Below are positions 52,257-61,963 of a stretch of DNA of 64,000 bases, piece by piece (position 1 is the stretch's first letter; every line of letters begins with the position of its first letter). The DNA lies in contig JAWKKV010000001.1 of NCBI GenBank assembly GCA_041393015.1, positions 496,001 through 560,000 on the forward strand, read 5' to 3'. Made by a program: the position numbers and the translations under genes. The stretch is from JAGQYH01 sp041393015 (GTDB lineage Bacteria; Bacteroidota; Bacteroidia; Chitinophagales; JADIYW01). The notes under the pieces are model-generated. The model was not told where the DNA came from. It was given only the letters and a program-made list of their open reading frames with translations, and did no database searches.

Positions 52257-54153
52257 CAATATTAGAAAGTGGAATGTGAATGATGTACTTATTACCTTTA
52301 CCTTTCGAAGGTAACTCTTTTACTTTTCCTTTTAAAATACTAACCCTATCCATAATAGTTTTTAAACCTAATGAGTGGGAAGTCATTAGTTTATTTTGAA
52401 AATCAAATGGATTACCACTGTCTTGATAAGTCATAATTAAATAATTATCATCCTTAGATAGCTTTACTTGAACAGATGGCGCCCCTGAATACTTAAGCGT
52501 ATTACTAAAGCACTCTTGAACAATTCTAAAAACATGCAAACTCGACTCTATGGATAACTCAGGCAAATCCTCAAATCCTTCGGATACAACTATAGAAGAG
52601 CTATTTTCTATTCTATCAATTAAATCTTCTAAGGTGGTTTTTAATCCTAAATATTTTAATTGATATGGGTACTCGTCTCTACTGATGGCACGCACTCTAT
52701 CAATAGCCTTTTGAAGCATTATCTTACTTTCTTGCAGATCGCTATTGTTTTCGATCATTTGTTTCATTAGCACCAATTGTTGTCCAATATCATCGTGCAA
52801 TTCAGCTGCTCTATTTTTTCTATCTTCTTCTAATTTTTTAGTGGCTTCCAACTGATAAAACTCATCCAATTCAAGTCTTTCTTTTGCTCTTTTATTTTTA
52901 GTATATAAGTAGCCAATCAACAATGATAAAAATGCTAACAAACTGATTAGGAAAATTATACGCTGATTGTTTCTCCTGCCTATTTCCAACTTTTCAATGG
53001 CTGATTTTTGTTCTAATGTTTCCTTTTCAAGAATTGCTTTTTCGTAAAGCGTTGTTGCTCTTAAAAGTTGTTTGGACAAATTTCTATTGTAAAAATTCTC
53101 TTTGCATTCAAACAGGCTATCTGCCAATTGCGAGGCTAAATCATAATTACCACTTTGGCTTTCCGCTTTATATAAATATTCGTAAGCATAACAGATATCA
53201 TCATCTAAATTTAGTTTTTGAGCCAGCTGAAGTGATTCCCTAAGAAAGGGTCTTGCTAAATCGGGTTGATTATTATCAACATAAAATTCTCCTAAATGCC
53301 AAGAGGTCGTTACTAGACCATATTCCATTTTTTGGTCGTGATAATAATTATAAGCTTTCTTCAGATAGTATTCGGCGCTATCGGGTAAATTCATTTTATG
53401 ATAAGTAGCTCCCAAATTAGAATAGGTTCCGCCAATTTGGTCATGATCTGCAATTTCTCTCGCTAATTTATTGGACATTCCCAAGTATTCAATGGCTTCA
53501 TCAAATCGTTTTGTATGGCGGAAATAACTACTTAAATTGTTATAAGCCCACACTTTCACTTGCTTATCATCTTGTTTTTTGGCTTCTTCTAATGCCTGCT
53601 GAAAATATTCATAAGCCTCATCATTTTGCTCTAAATCCATATGCCCCAATCCAATAAGGTTGAGCAAATCCGGTTTGAATTCAGGATAATTTAAGCTATC
53701 AATTTTTAACAGTAGCTGTGTAGAATATTCTACGCATTTAGAAAAGTCGCCAAACATTCCATACGTTCTTGCTTTTAATAAATAAGCCTTTATTTCTGCA
53801 TATGCATCTTTTGATTTTTGATATAAAGTAACCGCGCTATCTATGTAAATATGAGCATTAACTGCTTCTCCCTGTTTTCGCGCCATTAGCGTCAAAGTGT
53901 AATAACAATCACCTTTTAAGTCACTGTTACTCAATTTTTTCGCTTTATTCAATGCAGTTCTGCAAATTATAATTCCAGTGTCCGGCAGTGTTTTAAAATA
54001 TTCTAAAGCAATTTGATTGAGTGTGGCTATTTTAACACTGTCGAAAGAAGAATTATTTAAAATCTGATGTAAGGAATCTACTTTTTCATTATTACTTCGC
54101 CCAACAAATGGAAGGCTTAATAATAGAACAATGAAAATGATTATGATTCGCAT
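52243..54153 (-). CDS. TPR-containing sensor histidine kinase (HisKA_3 type)
   Basis: This 636-residue protein has a signal peptide (MRIIIIFIVLLLSLPFVGRS) and a periplasmic array of TPR repeats (about residues 30-390). One membrane helix follows (RIIFLISLLAFLSLLIGYLY), then a HisKA_3 dimerisation domain with the phosphorylated His in AAELHDDIGQQL, and a HATPase domain (FRIVQECFSNTLKYSGAP; TSHSLGLKTIMDRV). TPR-linked kinases of this kind are widespread in Bacteroidota; the signal they sense is mostly unknown. It overlaps the response regulator gene, its obvious partner. Confidence 0.93.
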   Translation of the reverse strand: MRIIIIFIVLLLSLPFVGRSNNEKVDSLHQILNNSSFDSVKIATLNQIALEYFKTLPDTGIIICRTALNKAKKLSNSDLKGDCYYTLTLMARKQGEAVNAHIYIDSAVTLYQKSKDAYAEIKAYLLKARTYGMFGDFSKCVEYSTQLLLKIDSLNYPEFKPDLLNLIGLGHMDLEQNDEAYEYFQQALEEAKKQDDKQVKVWAYNNLSSYFRHTKRFDEAIEYLGMSNKLAREIADHDQIGGTYSNLGATYHKMNLPDSAEYYLKKAYNYYHDQKMEYGLVTTSWHLGEFYVDNNQPDLARPFLRESLQLAQKLNLDDDICYAYEYLYKAESQSGNYDLASQLADSLFECKENFYNRNLSKQLLRATTLYEKAILEKETLEQKSAIEKLEIGRRNNQRIIFLISLLAFLSLLIGYLYTKNKRAKERLELDEFYQLEATKKLEEDRKNRAAELHDDIGQQLVLMKQMIENNSDLQESKIMLQKAIDRVRAISRDEYPYQLKYLGLKTTLEDLIDRIENSSSIVVSEGFEDLPELSIESSLHVFRIVQECFSNTLKYSGAPSVQVKLSKDDNYLIMTYQDSGNPFDFQNKLMTSHSLGLKTIMDRVSILKGKVKELPSKGKGNKYIIHIPLSNIDGTK

Positions 54154-54240
54154 TCAACAAATATGGTAATTCTTAAGCAACTAAAATAGAGTACTCGTCA
54201 CTCAATTTGATTTAGGCTATTATAATTGACTTTAAACTAA

Positions 54241-54271
54241 AAAAAGAGACTACCATTAATAAGCAGTCTCT
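54241..54271 (-). terminator. Terminator of the serine hydrolase operon
   Basis: AGAGACT and AGTCTCT (54245-54251, 54265-54271) form a 7-bp stem; on the minus strand a run of seven T follows. It lies 46 bases after the stop of the gene at 54317. Confidence 0.7.
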
Positions 54272-54316
54272 TTCACAAAAAAAAGTTAGAGTATTAGTCT
54301 CATTAAAACATTATCA

Positions 54317-55600
54317 TTACTCCCATGCAGCATCATAGGAACTTATAATCATTGATTGCAATGTACTGTTATCATAATCTGAAATGGCTGGATGGGTACT
54401 ATTCGTCATTACACATATAGAAATATTTTCTGGAAGGTGGCACAAAATGGCTCTTAATCTGTCGCCAATCTGCCCACCATGTCCTTGTCCAGTTCCTCTA
54501 GTAGTTGCGATAGCTCTATTGAAGCCAAACCTCCAATTTAAGGTTGGATGACCATACATTAATGCTCTGTTTCCTGAAGAAAGAACAGCATCGTTATTTT
54601 GTATAGTTTGCATGTATTTTACCAAATCACGAGCCGAAATCCACCAGCCACCGCCACCAGAGATATATCTCCAGTCTAAAGTATATGGCGTACCTTCGCT
54701 ATCTAAGTTAGAAGCATCATAGTATAAAGTAGCTTCTTGAGCTCCACTCGGCATATTTAAGGTTGCATCAAAAACGCCGCTAGGATTTAAGAGCTCCTTT
54801 GTAATATATTCATCAAAATATCTTTGAGAAAGATAGTCTGTAATTTCAGTTGCTTGCTGTAAGTCAACAATTTGAACACCTGTGTTTTTCCATAACTGAG
54901 GAATAACAACTCTCATCGTAGCAAAATTGGCATTCTTATAGACATACATATTTTCATCGGGATTAGCTGGATTTATAACTTGAGTGTCGACCGGTTCTGA
55001 CTCAATAAATGTTTTCAACCCATCATAACTTAAAGTGTTATCAAAATCACTGTTAACACTTGGCAGTGCAGTTCTATGCGCTAAAAAATGTCTAAAACTT
55101 AAAGTTTTGGCATAGTCTGAAGGTTCCCAAGAATCAGGAAGGTATGGTGCCACTAAATCATCGACTGTTAAGTTGTTTGCTTCCAATAATTTTAATGTTG
55201 CCGCTGCAGTTAAATTCTTAGCTATACTCGCCCCATTCATACGGTTACATTCATTGAATCTTAAAATACAGTCATTTTCATTTCGTGCATTCCCAACTGA
55301 TCGAAGTCCAACAATTTGTTCATTCCATCCAACTGCAACCTGATAACCTACTATGCCGTTTAATAAGCTGTCCATCATATTTAAAAAGACATTAGTATTA
55401 AAAGTCCCTCCGGCTATGCCAATTGGATTACTCCCAATTACAGCACTCTCGCAATAAACATATTCACTGGTATTTCCGCCCGCTCCTCCGTCGTCACCAT
55501 CACGTGGGCAAAGCGAAACATCATCTGAATGGCAAGATTGTGAAATCCAACCCATGGCAAAAATGCAAACGACAATTAGTTTGTTGATATAATTTCTCAT
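54317..55600 (-). CDS. Serine hydrolase lipoprotein, beta-lactamase class C (S12) family
   Basis: This 427-residue protein starts MRNYINKLIVVCIFAMG and has a lipoprotein-like Cys in ISQSCHSD. The S12 active site is visible: the SxxK pair in NGASIAKNL, the Tyr of YKN in VYKNANFATM, and the HGG triad in GHGGQIGD. Related enzymes are D-peptidases, esterases or beta-lactamases; antibiotic hydrolysis cannot be assumed. It is the second of two tandem S12 genes whose first ten residues are identical, downstream of lgt. The two enzymes otherwise differ strongly. Confidence 0.85.
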   Translation of the reverse strand: MRNYINKLIVVCIFAMGWISQSCHSDDVSLCPRDGDDGGAGGNTSEYVYCESAVIGSNPIGIAGGTFNTNVFLNMMDSLLNGIVGYQVAVGWNEQIVGLRSVGNARNENDCILRFNECNRMNGASIAKNLTAAATLKLLEANNLTVDDLVAPYLPDSWEPSDYAKTLSFRHFLAHRTALPSVNSDFDNTLSYDGLKTFIESEPVDTQVINPANPDENMYVYKNANFATMRVVIPQLWKNTGVQIVDLQQATEITDYLSQRYFDEYITKELLNPSGVFDATLNMPSGAQEATLYYDASNLDSEGTPYTLDWRYISGGGGWWISARDLVKYMQTIQNNDAVLSSGNRALMYGHPTLNWRFGFNRAIATTRGTGQGHGGQIGDRLRAILCHLPENISICVMTNSTHPAISDYDNSTLQSMIISSYDAAWE

Positions 55601-55668
55601 GATTTTTATCTTTTCAATGTGTTTTATAAATGGTTATTGTTGATATGAAATGAAGATTAATATTGACC

Positions 55669-56937
55669 TTAATTAAAGGCATTTCTATAGTGATTTAGAA
55701 TAACTTGTGTGACGCCAAAGCTATTGCATTGATTTCCTTCTGTTACCGAACCATCTACCTGAAAGCAAGAGTTAACACCTAGCGATACAAATAGATTTCC
55801 TGGCAAGACTAACGTATTAGAAAAATAGTTACTAATTGTTCCTCCATGGCCGTAGTACTCTTCATTAATAGGCCCACCTGTAGTAAAACCAAACCTATTT
55901 ATACCTAATTCTGAACCATCTTCAACCATATAATTTTTTACATTAGGACTAATAATACCTTTTGTTCCATTCCATAGCTCCATATAAAATTTAACCATGT
56001 TTACAACTGAAATCGATAACGTTCCAGCGCCTATGTTTTGAAAATCTCTTTGTTCTCCGTCATTGTCATTTATGTCATCAAAATAATAGACTCTACTTCC
56101 ATCGTCTGGCCAAGAAATAATAGGTTCTGGATTACCCAAAGGCTGTATAAACTCGTTTTCAAGAAAGTTGACAAGTAATGCACTTGTTTGCTGATGCGTA
56201 CTTACCTCTTCCTCGGTAAAATCTACATCTCTTACTTTTTCATAAATTTTTGGGAAAAGTTCTCGCATGAAAGAATAATGCGCATTTAGATATACCCATT
56301 CAAATGGTGCGTTTGTTGGCCCAGCAACATACCATGCTTTTACATCATCTTTTGTATTGCCTGCCGCATTAACTTCATATCCACTTCTATGGCCTAATAC
56401 ACTACCAAATGTCATAAAATCTGAGCCACCTTGATCTGCCCAACCCGTTGGCAAATAATCTTTAATTACTTCGCTAGATGGATCTAAGCCTGCTTCATCT
56501 AATAGATTTATGATAGCAGCACAAATGATAGCTTTTGTTTGACTTCCAATATTCATTTTAGTGCAAGCAGTCATTTCTAGTTCTGAAGGGCAATCTTTTG
56601 ATCCTGAACGCAATCCTCCTGCAGTAGCTCTAATCACTTTATCATCATAACCCACTGCTAATTGCCATCCTTTTACGCTTACATTTAGTTCTGCAGCTAT
56701 ATCTGCAACAAATTTGTCTACATCAAAATTGGCAACTGTAGTAGCATTTGTTAACGGTAAAATTTGGTAGCTCTGATCATTCACACCAATACCACAAGGG
56801 TTGCTTTCTGGAGCTTGAAGTGCTGCTCCTTCGCCGTTATCATCAAATTTACAGACCATATCTTCTGTACAAGACATAGCAAACCATGCACCTGCACAAA
56901 TTGCCAATACAATTAGCTTATTGATATAATTTCTCAT
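55669..56937 (-). CDS. Serine hydrolase lipoprotein, beta-lactamase class C (S12) family
   Basis: This 422-residue paralogue of the next gene has a lipoprotein signal (AWFAMSC, Cys at about 23). S12 motifs are SxxK in IGSQTKAII, YLN in VYLNAHYSF and HGG in YGHGGTISN. The mature N-terminus is poorly conserved between the two. Its start lies inside the end of lgt (20-base overlap), so translation of lgt and this lipoprotein gene is coupled. Substrate unknown; peptidoglycan-related D-peptides are one possibility. Confidence 0.85.
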   Translation of the reverse strand: MRNYINKLIVLAICAGAWFAMSCTEDMVCKFDDNGEGAALQAPESNPCGIGVNDQSYQILPLTNATTVANFDVDKFVADIAAELNVSVKGWQLAVGYDDKVIRATAGGLRSGSKDCPSELEMTACTKMNIGSQTKAIICAAIINLLDEAGLDPSSEVIKDYLPTGWADQGGSDFMTFGSVLGHRSGYEVNAAGNTKDDVKAWYVAGPTNAPFEWVYLNAHYSFMRELFPKIYEKVRDVDFTEEEVSTHQQTSALLVNFLENEFIQPLGNPEPIISWPDDGSRVYYFDDINDNDGEQRDFQNIGAGTLSISVVNMVKFYMELWNGTKGIISPNVKNYMVEDGSELGINRFGFTTGGPINEEYYGHGGTISNYFSNTLVLPGNLFVSLGVNSCFQVDGSVTEGNQCNSFGVTQVILNHYRNAFN

Positions 56938-57763
56938 AATTGTTTGCTTTAATAATTGTTTTATGTTTAGTAAAAAATGATTTTGATAGAATGAATATTC
57001 CGGCTATTATAAATGGAAAACTTAGCCAATAACTGAAGGGCAAAGTGATGCCTGCAAAAGAGGTAAAAACCATATCTTCTTTAAATAGATCTACGAATAG
57101 TCTCCAACTAAACAGAAATATCAATGCCCAAGCCATTCGATTTCCTTCTTTTTCTTGATACTTTTTTGGAAGAATAAACAGTAGAAAAAGCATGATGACT
57201 AGATAGCCAATACCTTCTATCAACTGAATTGGAATTCTTGGTATAGGAAATTGACCTGAGTTGTAATATTTAAAAAATACTCCCCAGAATTGTGATGTTG
57301 GTATGCCTACAATTTCATGATTAAAAAAATTTCCTAATCGAATACAAAAGCCTGCAAAAAAGATTGGAATTACTAGTTTATCTGCTAGCCATCCCAATGA
57401 AATTTCCTTTCGGAAATAGGTGTAAGTTATTGTACCTATAGCTACTGCAATATAAGCTCCATGTCCAGTCATTCCGCCTTTCCAAAACATCGGAATTTCC
57501 AGCAGATGATCTTTGAAGTAATCCAGTTTATATATAAAAACATAGGCTAATCTTGCACCAATAAAAATACACAAAGCCATGTAAATAAATACTTCATCGG
57601 CAATCGCTATTGGTTTACTTTCTTTTTTTAATGCTTGTCTTAAATAGCTATATCCAAATATTAAAAACAGGAAGAAGAAGAAACCATACCAGCGTAATTC
57701 TATTCCATCATTTAGAGGGAAAATTTCCGGATGTATATTCCAATGTATGGCTAATTGAGTCAT
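56918..57763 (-). CDS. lgt: Prolipoprotein diacylglyceryl transferase
   Basis: This 281-residue membrane enzyme moves diacylglycerol onto the lipobox Cys of prolipoproteins. It has about seven membrane helices, the loop GGMTGHGAYIAVAIG with the conserved His, and the Lgt signature as CIRLGNFFNHEIVG (catalytic Arg and Asn). The C-terminal WRLFVDLFKE is also typical. It heads an operon with two putative lipoproteins, overlapping the first by 20 bases. A near-consensus -7 box (AACCTTTG, 57799-57806) lies about 36 bases upstream, and direct repeats at 57843 sit just above it. Confidence 0.95.
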   Translation of the reverse strand: MTQLAIHWNIHPEIFPLNDGIELRWYGFFFFLFLIFGYSYLRQALKKESKPIAIADEVFIYMALCIFIGARLAYVFIYKLDYFKDHLLEIPMFWKGGMTGHGAYIAVAIGTITYTYFRKEISLGWLADKLVIPIFFAGFCIRLGNFFNHEIVGIPTSQFWGVFFKYYNSGQFPIPRIPIQLIEGIGYLVIMLFLLFILPKKYQEKEGNRMAWALIFLFSWRLFVDLFKEDMVFTSFAGITLPFSYWLSFPFIIAGIFILSKSFFTKHKTIIKANNYEKLYQ

Positions 57764-57842
57764 ATTGATTTGCTTAGCTTATGCTATAATTACATATACA
57801 AAGGTTACCATATGACAAAAGAATTTTATTCTCTCAATTATC

Positions 57843-57866
57843 AAAAAGTGTAAAAAAGTGTAAAAA
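57843..57866 (-). promoter_or_regulatory. Tandem GTGTAAAAAA direct repeats upstream of lgt
   Basis: Two GTGTAAAAA units with a period of exactly 10 bases (GTGT at 57848 and 57858), preceded by AAAAA. They lie 37-60 bases upstream of the near-consensus -7 box of lgt, the usual place for an activator. They closely resemble the repeats at 61885-61912 next to the OmpR-type regulator gene. Confidence 0.45.
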
Positions 57867-57883
57867 GCAGGAGTAATAAAAAG

Positions 57884-58195
57884 CTATTCTGATAGTATTT
57901 GTTGCAACTTAGCTTCTAGATCTATAAATGTGTTGTTGGGATCTATCTCCCAAATTAATGACTCTGTTTGTCTCTCAATCTTTAAAGCAAGTTCTGCGCA
58001 AGCATCTAATCCCATATATTGACACTGTGACTTTATACTATGTGCCACTACCGATGCTTCTGTGTAATTTTTAGCATTAAGATGCCTTTTCAGCTGATCT
58101 AATTCTTTTGGAATTTCAACTTGAACCAAAGCCATATATTTATCGACCATTTCTTTGTCTCCCAATAATTGAAAAAGTTTGGTGTAATTGATCAT
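57884..58195 (-). CDS. Histidine phosphotransfer (Hpt) protein
   Basis: This 103-residue protein is a stand-alone Hpt helix bundle. The phosphorylated His is in VVAHSIKSQCQYMG, preceded by the helix of ALVQVEIPKELDQLK. I chose the ATG at 58195; a GTG nine bases earlier is possible. It lies 33 bases after the hybrid kinase gene on the same strand, so it most likely carries phosphate from that kinase's receiver to another response regulator, the best candidate being the one at 61964. Confidence 0.88.
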   Translation of the reverse strand: MINYTKLFQLLGDKEMVDKYMALVQVEIPKELDQLKRHLNAKNYTEASVVAHSIKSQCQYMGLDACAELALKIERQTESLIWEIDPNNTFIDLEAKLQQILSE

Positions 58196-58228
58196 TTTAT
58201 TCACTTTTATATCTAAGTCTCATTTTGG

Positions 58229-61200
58229 CTACAATAAATTCTTTTTAGACATTACAGCACTTATTTTATTGGTTAATTCGTCAATGTTAATCGGTTTTGT
58301 TACACACTCATTCATGCCAGCATTAAAACAAGCTTCAATTTGTTGAGGTATAGCATTCGCCGTTAATCCTAAAATAGGAATGTTTTTATAGTAATTTTCT
58401 CCTTTTGCTCTTATCAATTGGGTGGCTTCTAATCCATCCATAATTGGCATTTTTATATCCATTAAAACTAAATCGTACGATTTATTTTCTATTTTATCCA
58501 GTGCCTCTTTCCCATTGTTCGCCTTTTCAATTATCGGATTTTTTAAATGTTTTTGAAGTAATTCAACTGCAACAAATTGATTCATGGGAGTGTCTTCAAC
58601 CAATAAAATTTTAAGTCCTTCAGGAATGTATTGCTGCTCCGTTTTTTCATTTTTAAGCGTTTCTTTAGCAATTTGAAAAGGAAGCGTAAAATAGAATTTT
58701 GATCCCTGATTAAATTCAGACTCCACTTTAATTTCTCCTCCCATTAATTCCACTAATTCTTTGGCAATAGACAACCCTAAACCCGTTCCTTGATTTCCAA
58801 AATTCTTAGTTTTAGTGCTTCCAACCTGCTCAAAACTTTTAAATATTGATTCTAGCTGATCTTTTTGAATACCTATTCCTGTATCTTCTACTTCAAATAA
58901 TAGATTTGCTGTTTCATTTTTTGTTTCTTGCTGAGTAACGCTAACTGTAATGCTTCCTTCTTCCGTAAATTTTATGGCATTTCCAATAAGATTGGTGAGC
59001 ACCTGAAAAATACGAATGGGATCGCCTATAACGCTTTCGGGAATAGTCTCATCGAGTTTCAAAATAAACTGTATGTCTTTTTCCTGGATTTTATTGATCA
59101 ACAATAGCTTTACTTGATCGATTACTGCTTTGATATTAAATGGCTCAGACTTAATTTTTAGTTTGCCACTTTCAATTTTTGCCTGATCGAGAATGTCATT
59201 GATGATCCATAATAAATTTTCGCAAGACAAATGGATGGCTTTTGTGTATTCCTTTTGTTTTTCGTTCAACTCTGACCCTAACATCAAGGTAATTAAACCC
59301 ATAATTGCATTCATGGGCGTTCTTAACTCATGACTCATATTGGTCAGAAACTTGGTTTTATATAGTGCTTTTTGATCTGCAAGTTGTCTTTCTTGTTTTA
59401 GTTTCTCTGTCCTTTTCCAATTTAGAAAAATCAAATACATAATTAGAAAAATTAGACCAACGATACTTGCATAAAACCAATTGGTCTTCCAAAATGGAGG
59501 CGTAACTACAATTTCCAACTCTAAAGTATCTGTAACTTTAAAACCATTCTCGTTGGTTGCCTCCGCTAAAAAAGTATAATTCCCTGGAAATAAATTGGTA
59601 AATGTTACAGTTCTTCTATTCTCTACATCCACCCATTCTTCGTTAAAACCAATCAATTTATACCTATAAGTTAAGTTATCTTGATTGGTATAATTTAATG
59701 CCGTGTATTCAATTTCAAAGACAGTTTCCTTAGGTTGAAGTTTTATTTTTTTAATATATTCTATTGCTTTGTCAAACTTCTTTTCTTTATACGATACTGA
59801 AAATTTAGACAAAACGATGGCAACTTTATTGGTATCAAAGTCTTCAATTTCGGGATTGATTACTAGTAAACCATCACTTCCTCCAAAATATAGCTTACCA
59901 TTTTTACCTTTAAATCTTGACCCTGTTATAAAGCCTTTTGTTTCTTTGTTTAAATTGTAGAATACAAAACTATCTGTTTGGGGATTATAAGCTCTTACAT
60001 TACTTCCACCGGCCATCCAAACATTTCCATCGTTGGCTAACAGTACCGCTGTAGCACCAGTAATTTTAGGATAATTCTCATTTGTATAATTAACAAACCG
60101 CTCTTTATTTATATCAAAATATGAAAAATCACTACCTGATAAATATATCCTATCAACATCTGCCACTAAATTATAGGCAACACCTGAACTCCAAGCAGTT
60201 GCATCTTGTTCATCTGTTTTATATGCCTTTAATTTGTTTGTTTGAGGATTATAAGAACACAGCCTTCTCGAGTTTGTAAACCACAAAGTACCATTCGCTT
60301 GTTGATCTAAAATGGATAACTTATCATTTGCCAATGTGGTATCTAAGATGGACGGATACACCCAAAATGTATCTTTTGTAACCATATTGTACCTGCATAA
60401 ACCGCCTAATGTTGCCAACCAAACTATAGAAGAATTTTCCTTATCAAAAAGAAATTCTTCAAGGTAGTTTCCTTTGAAAAATTGGCTTGTTTCAACCTCA
60501 ACTATTTCTTCTGATTGATTAATTGTTTTATACAATCCTTTTCGTTGAATGGTAAACCATATATCACCTTCTTTATCTTCTTCAAAATCTCGCACAGAGG
60601 TTAAATCTTCATAAGCTGTATTTACCCCTGAAAAATGTCTAGAAACTGATTGAATATTATCTTTTAAGTAGATTCCTGTAATGGTTGACGTCCAAACCCT
60701 TTTTTTTGAATCTACTATAATATCTAATATGGTATTGCTTAAATTATTAAGACCATATTCGTTATAGAACACTTTAAATTTTTCTGAGGATTTACTTAAT
60801 ATATCAGCATTTCTAAACATGCCAATCCAAATATTATCTTGGTTATCTCTCATTAAAGAATAGATATTATCGACAGTAATGCCACCTGGATTATTACTTG
60901 AATAGGCATGATGAATAATAGGTTTCCTAAGTTTAACATCCCAGTGAACCAACCCTAATCCACTGCCAATATAAAACGTATTATTATCTCCTAAAATAAG
61001 GGCTTTAACATCTGGTTTAATTAATTTGTCTGATATGGGAACATGCTCAAATTTACCCTCGTTTAAATAAAAAATAAATAAGCCATCATCCGTTGCTAAC
61101 CAATAATTATAAGATGAATCTTGCACAATTCTTCTCACTAAAATTGGATTCCCTTCTTCATTTATAAGGGGAAAATAATCTAACTTATTTTCTTTTTCAT

Positions 61201-61801
61201 TTACTTTATAAATACCATTAATACCTGCTGCCCAAAAATCATTATTGTGATCTTTGTATAAACGTGGTGAATGCCTTTCGTATCCAAATTTTGGGTGCGT
61301 AAAATGTTCGAATTTATTTGTTGTTGGATCAAAAAAATCAACACCAATTCCAGTGGCTAAAACTATTTTGCCATCGTTTGTCTCAAGTATATCACGAACA
61401 TTATTGCTACTTAATGATTCAGCATTATCTTTTATATGGTAAAACCTTTCAAAGCTTCCTAGTTCTCTATTAAACTTATTAAACCCGTTGTTTGTAGCTA
61501 CATAAAACCGGCCTTTACTATCTTCAAAAAAACCATACACCCAATTAGAAGATATACTAGTAGAATCTGAGGCATTATAGCGATAATTGATAAATTCCTT
61601 CCCATTATACTTGCTTAAACCATACATGGTTCCAAACCAAATATATCCTTTACTATCTTGAGTAATTGAGAATACATGTGAATGTCCAAGTCCATCTTCA
61701 ACACCTATTTTAGTAAATTGAAATTTCTCTGTTTGACCATTGCAAAATAGGGTTATGCCAAAAAATGCACTAATAAATATGATTTTATAAAAGCCCTTCA
61801 C
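58229..61801 (-). CDS. Hybrid sensor kinase with two-component propeller, HK-REC without output domain
   Basis: This 1190-residue protein has a signal peptide, many Reg_prop propeller repeats (residues about 25-690; motifs such as GYIWFGTMYGLSKYNG and NIWIGMF), a Y_Y_Y domain (about 695-765) and one membrane helix (about 775-795). HisKA follows (NMSHELRTPMNAIMG, His near 823), then HATPase (LIGNAIKFTEEGS, GTGLGLSIAKEL) and a receiver (VLMDIKMPIMDGLE, Asp). Unlike classical HTCS proteins it ends after the receiver with no AraC helix-turn-helix. The start codon is GTG. An Hpt gene follows; an OmpR-type regulator is divergent. Confidence 0.93.
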   Translation of the reverse strand: MKGFYKIIFISAFFGITLFCNGQTEKFQFTKIGVEDGLGHSHVFSITQDSKGYIWFGTMYGLSKYNGKEFINYRYNASDSTSISSNWVYGFFEDSKGRFYVATNNGFNKFNRELGSFERFYHIKDNAESLSSNNVRDILETNDGKIVLATGIGVDFFDPTTNKFEHFTHPKFGYERHSPRLYKDHNNDFWAAGINGIYKVNEKENKLDYFPLINEEGNPILVRRIVQDSSYNYWLATDDGLFIFYLNEGKFEHVPISDKLIKPDVKALILGDNNTFYIGSGLGLVHWDVKLRKPIIHHAYSSNNPGGITVDNIYSLMRDNQDNIWIGMFRNADILSKSSEKFKVFYNEYGLNNLSNTILDIIVDSKKRVWTSTITGIYLKDNIQSVSRHFSGVNTAYEDLTSVRDFEEDKEGDIWFTIQRKGLYKTINQSEEIVEVETSQFFKGNYLEEFLFDKENSSIVWLATLGGLCRYNMVTKDTFWVYPSILDTTLANDKLSILDQQANGTLWFTNSRRLCSYNPQTNKLKAYKTDEQDATAWSSGVAYNLVADVDRIYLSGSDFSYFDINKERFVNYTNENYPKITGATAVLLANDGNVWMAGGSNVRAYNPQTDSFVFYNLNKETKGFITGSRFKGKNGKLYFGGSDGLLVINPEIEDFDTNKVAIVLSKFSVSYKEKKFDKAIEYIKKIKLQPKETVFEIEYTALNYTNQDNLTYRYKLIGFNEEWVDVENRRTVTFTNLFPGNYTFLAEATNENGFKVTDTLELEIVVTPPFWKTNWFYASIVGLIFLIMYLIFLNWKRTEKLKQERQLADQKALYKTKFLTNMSHELRTPMNAIMGLITLMLGSELNEKQKEYTKAIHLSCENLLWIINDILDQAKIESGKLKIKSEPFNIKAVIDQVKLLLINKIQEKDIQFILKLDETIPESVIGDPIRIFQVLTNLIGNAIKFTEEGSITVSVTQQETKNETANLLFEVEDTGIGIQKDQLESIFKSFEQVGSTKTKNFGNQGTGLGLSIAKELVELMGGEIKVESEFNQGSKFYFTLPFQIAKETLKNEKTEQQYIPEGLKILLVEDTPMNQFVAVELLQKHLKNPIIEKANNGKEALDKIENKSYDLVLMDIKMPIMDGLEATQLIRAKGENYYKNIPILGLTANAIPQQIEACFNAGMNECVTKPINIDELTNKISAVMSKKNLL

Positions 61802-61884
61802 CTAATTTACTTAGTCATCAAAGAATCCTGATTGTTTTAACATACTAATATCAGCACAATATTAGCCTATAGCGTTATATGAAT

Positions 61885-61912
61885 GTATAAAAAGTATAAA
61901 AAAGTATAAAAA
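61885..61912 (+). promoter_or_regulatory. Three GTATAAAAA direct repeats in the kinase-regulator intergenic region
   Basis: GTAT occurs at 61885, 61894 and 61904, each followed by AAAAA or AAAAAA (periods 9 and 10 bases). They lie between the divergent hybrid kinase and OmpR-type regulator genes, 19-46 bases upstream of a possible -7 box (TATACTTG, 61931-61938). OmpR/PhoB-type regulators bind direct repeats of about 10-11 bases, so these are candidate autoregulatory sites. Confidence 0.45.
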
Positions 61913-61963
61913 TACATTGTATTTATTTTGTATACTTGAAAGCATTTGAATACGAATATCAGA

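Noticed and set aside
54317..56937. Antibiotic-resistance beta-lactamases
   Set aside because: The S12 motifs are shared by D-peptidases and esterases, and the proteins diverge from known AmpC enzymes beyond those motifs. Only the family can be stated.
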